DNA from: Lacticaseibacillus zeae DSM 20178 = KCTC 3804
GTDB lineage: Bacteria > Bacillota > Bacilli > Lactobacillales > Lactobacillaceae
Direction of reading: 5' to 3'
Length of the DNA: 64,000 nucleotides
Assembly (NCBI RefSeq): GCF_000260435.1
Contig: NZ_BACQ01000036.1
Location: forward strand, 1-64,000
Shown: positions 63,519 to 64,000 of the stretch, piece by piece
Layout: each line of letters begins with the position of its first letter
Numbering within the stretch: position 1 is the first letter of the stretch
Notes under the pieces: model-generated
What the model saw: only the letters and a program-made list of their open reading frames with translations
Told to the model about the DNA's origin: nothing
Databases searched by the model: none
Translations under genes and position numbers: made by a program

Positions 63519-63751
63519 CTTTTCTTCTCCTGAATGGTATTTAGGTCTGCCACATTTTCGCGTTACAACCTGATTTAGAAATTAGCATAGCATATATTAT
63601 CAGGTGAACAAGACAAATTTTGCAATTGGTTGAGGATTGTTAATTAACAAACTTATGTTATTTTAAAATGGCTGGTATGGTTAGTATAAAAAGTAGTCCA
63701 ATTGAATTTTCAGTTTGTTAAATGTGCAGTCGTAAAAAGGGGAGGGCGTGA

Positions 63752-64000
63752 TTAACGTGCTTCCTTGCGCTTCCGTACCACATAACTATCCAGCAAAATC
63801 CGACTCATCACCTGCAATGGCAGACGCGAAGCCACCTCATATTTGTCGAAATAGGCGGCTTTGGATTTATAGCCCACAAATAATTCATCAGCGTATTGGA
63901 CAATGGGCGCTTCGGCGTTGGTTGTCAAAATAATTTGCGGAATGTCGCGTGCTGCCAGTGTTTTAGCAGCGGCAACGAGTTCAGGTGTTTCGCCATTCAA
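63752..64000 (-). CDS. SIS-domain protein, C-terminal part (RpiR-like)
   Basis: The window cuts this gene: 82 residues remain, ending KRKEAR. The stretch NGETPELVAAAKTLAARD fits the sugar-phosphate-isomerase (SIS) domain motif, as in the C-terminal effector domain of RpiR regulators, followed by IILTTNAEAPIVQYAD. It could also be a sugar isomerase or deglycase. The N-terminal helix-turn-helix that would decide this lies outside the window. The gap 63519-63751 holds the AT-rich upstream region of adhesin 3. Confidence 0.6.
   Translation of the reverse strand: MNGETPELVAAAKTLAARDIPQIILTTNAEAPIVQYADELFVGYKSKAAYFDKYEVASRLPLQVMSRILLDSYVVRKRKEAR

Overview
The window reads as chromosome of a lactic acid bacterium of the Lacticaseibacillus casei/rhamnosus group. 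Support: PTS-centred sugar catabolism, AGGAGG-type ribosome binding sites with frequent GTG/TTG starts, cre-like CcpA sites, an L-fucose operon of the type found in L. rhamnosus, LPXTG proteins with KxYKxGKxW signal peptides, and moderate GC in metabolic genes with AT-rich promoters. No rRNA, tRNA, CRISPR array or complete insertion sequence was seen. The species is an inference from gene content; no search was run.

Layout. 1-4.3 kb: a GNAT acetyltransferase, a tagaturonate-epimerase-like gene behind a clear promoter and a LacI-type operator, a small unknown ORF and a LacI regulator. 4.3-15.2 kb: a locus that looks built for mannose-rich N-glycans: GntR/UTRA regulator, PTS IIC, GH38 alpha-mannosidase, GH125 alpha-mannosidase (interrupted by one in-frame stop), ROK kinase, GH1 phospho-glycosidase, PTS IIB, PTS IIA and a secreted GH18 endoglycosidase. 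15.3-22.4 kb: PRD/EIIA regulator, KDPG/KDPGal-type aldolase, galactitol-type PTS IIA-IIB-IIC, a DgoD-like dehydratase and a membrane protein, proposed to use an aldonate imported as its phosphate. 22.5-29.3 kb: accessory region with an Rgg-type regulator divergent from an operon for a small secreted protein, three ABC-2-like membrane proteins, an ATPase and an anchored protein, followed by a CPBP protease and an orphan bacteriocin immunity protein. 29.7-37.2 kb: fucose catabolism (fucI, fucK-like, sugar porter, fucU on +; fucA on -; DeoR-type regulator). 37.2-41.4 kb: heme catalase, DHA2-type MFS pump with divergent MarR regulator, YxeA-like protein.

41.5-63.5 kb: three giant tandem paralogous surface proteins on the minus strand (1812, about 2373 and 2725 residues). 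Each has a KxYKxGKxW signal peptide, an L-type lectin-like domain, 18 to about 28 DUF1542-like repeats of 81 residues and an LPXTG anchor. The middle gene is frameshifted at a G8 tract. A duplicated yxeA tail and terminator, and a fragment of a mannose-PTS EIID gene, mark how the array grew. The window ends in the C-terminal part of a SIS-domain protein.

The strongest leads are a two-hairpin intergenic repeat found three times, whose stems change sequence while keeping their pairing; the Rgg/secreted protein/ABC operon with a shared promoter motif; the stop-interrupted GH125; and the homopolymer-frameshifted adhesin.
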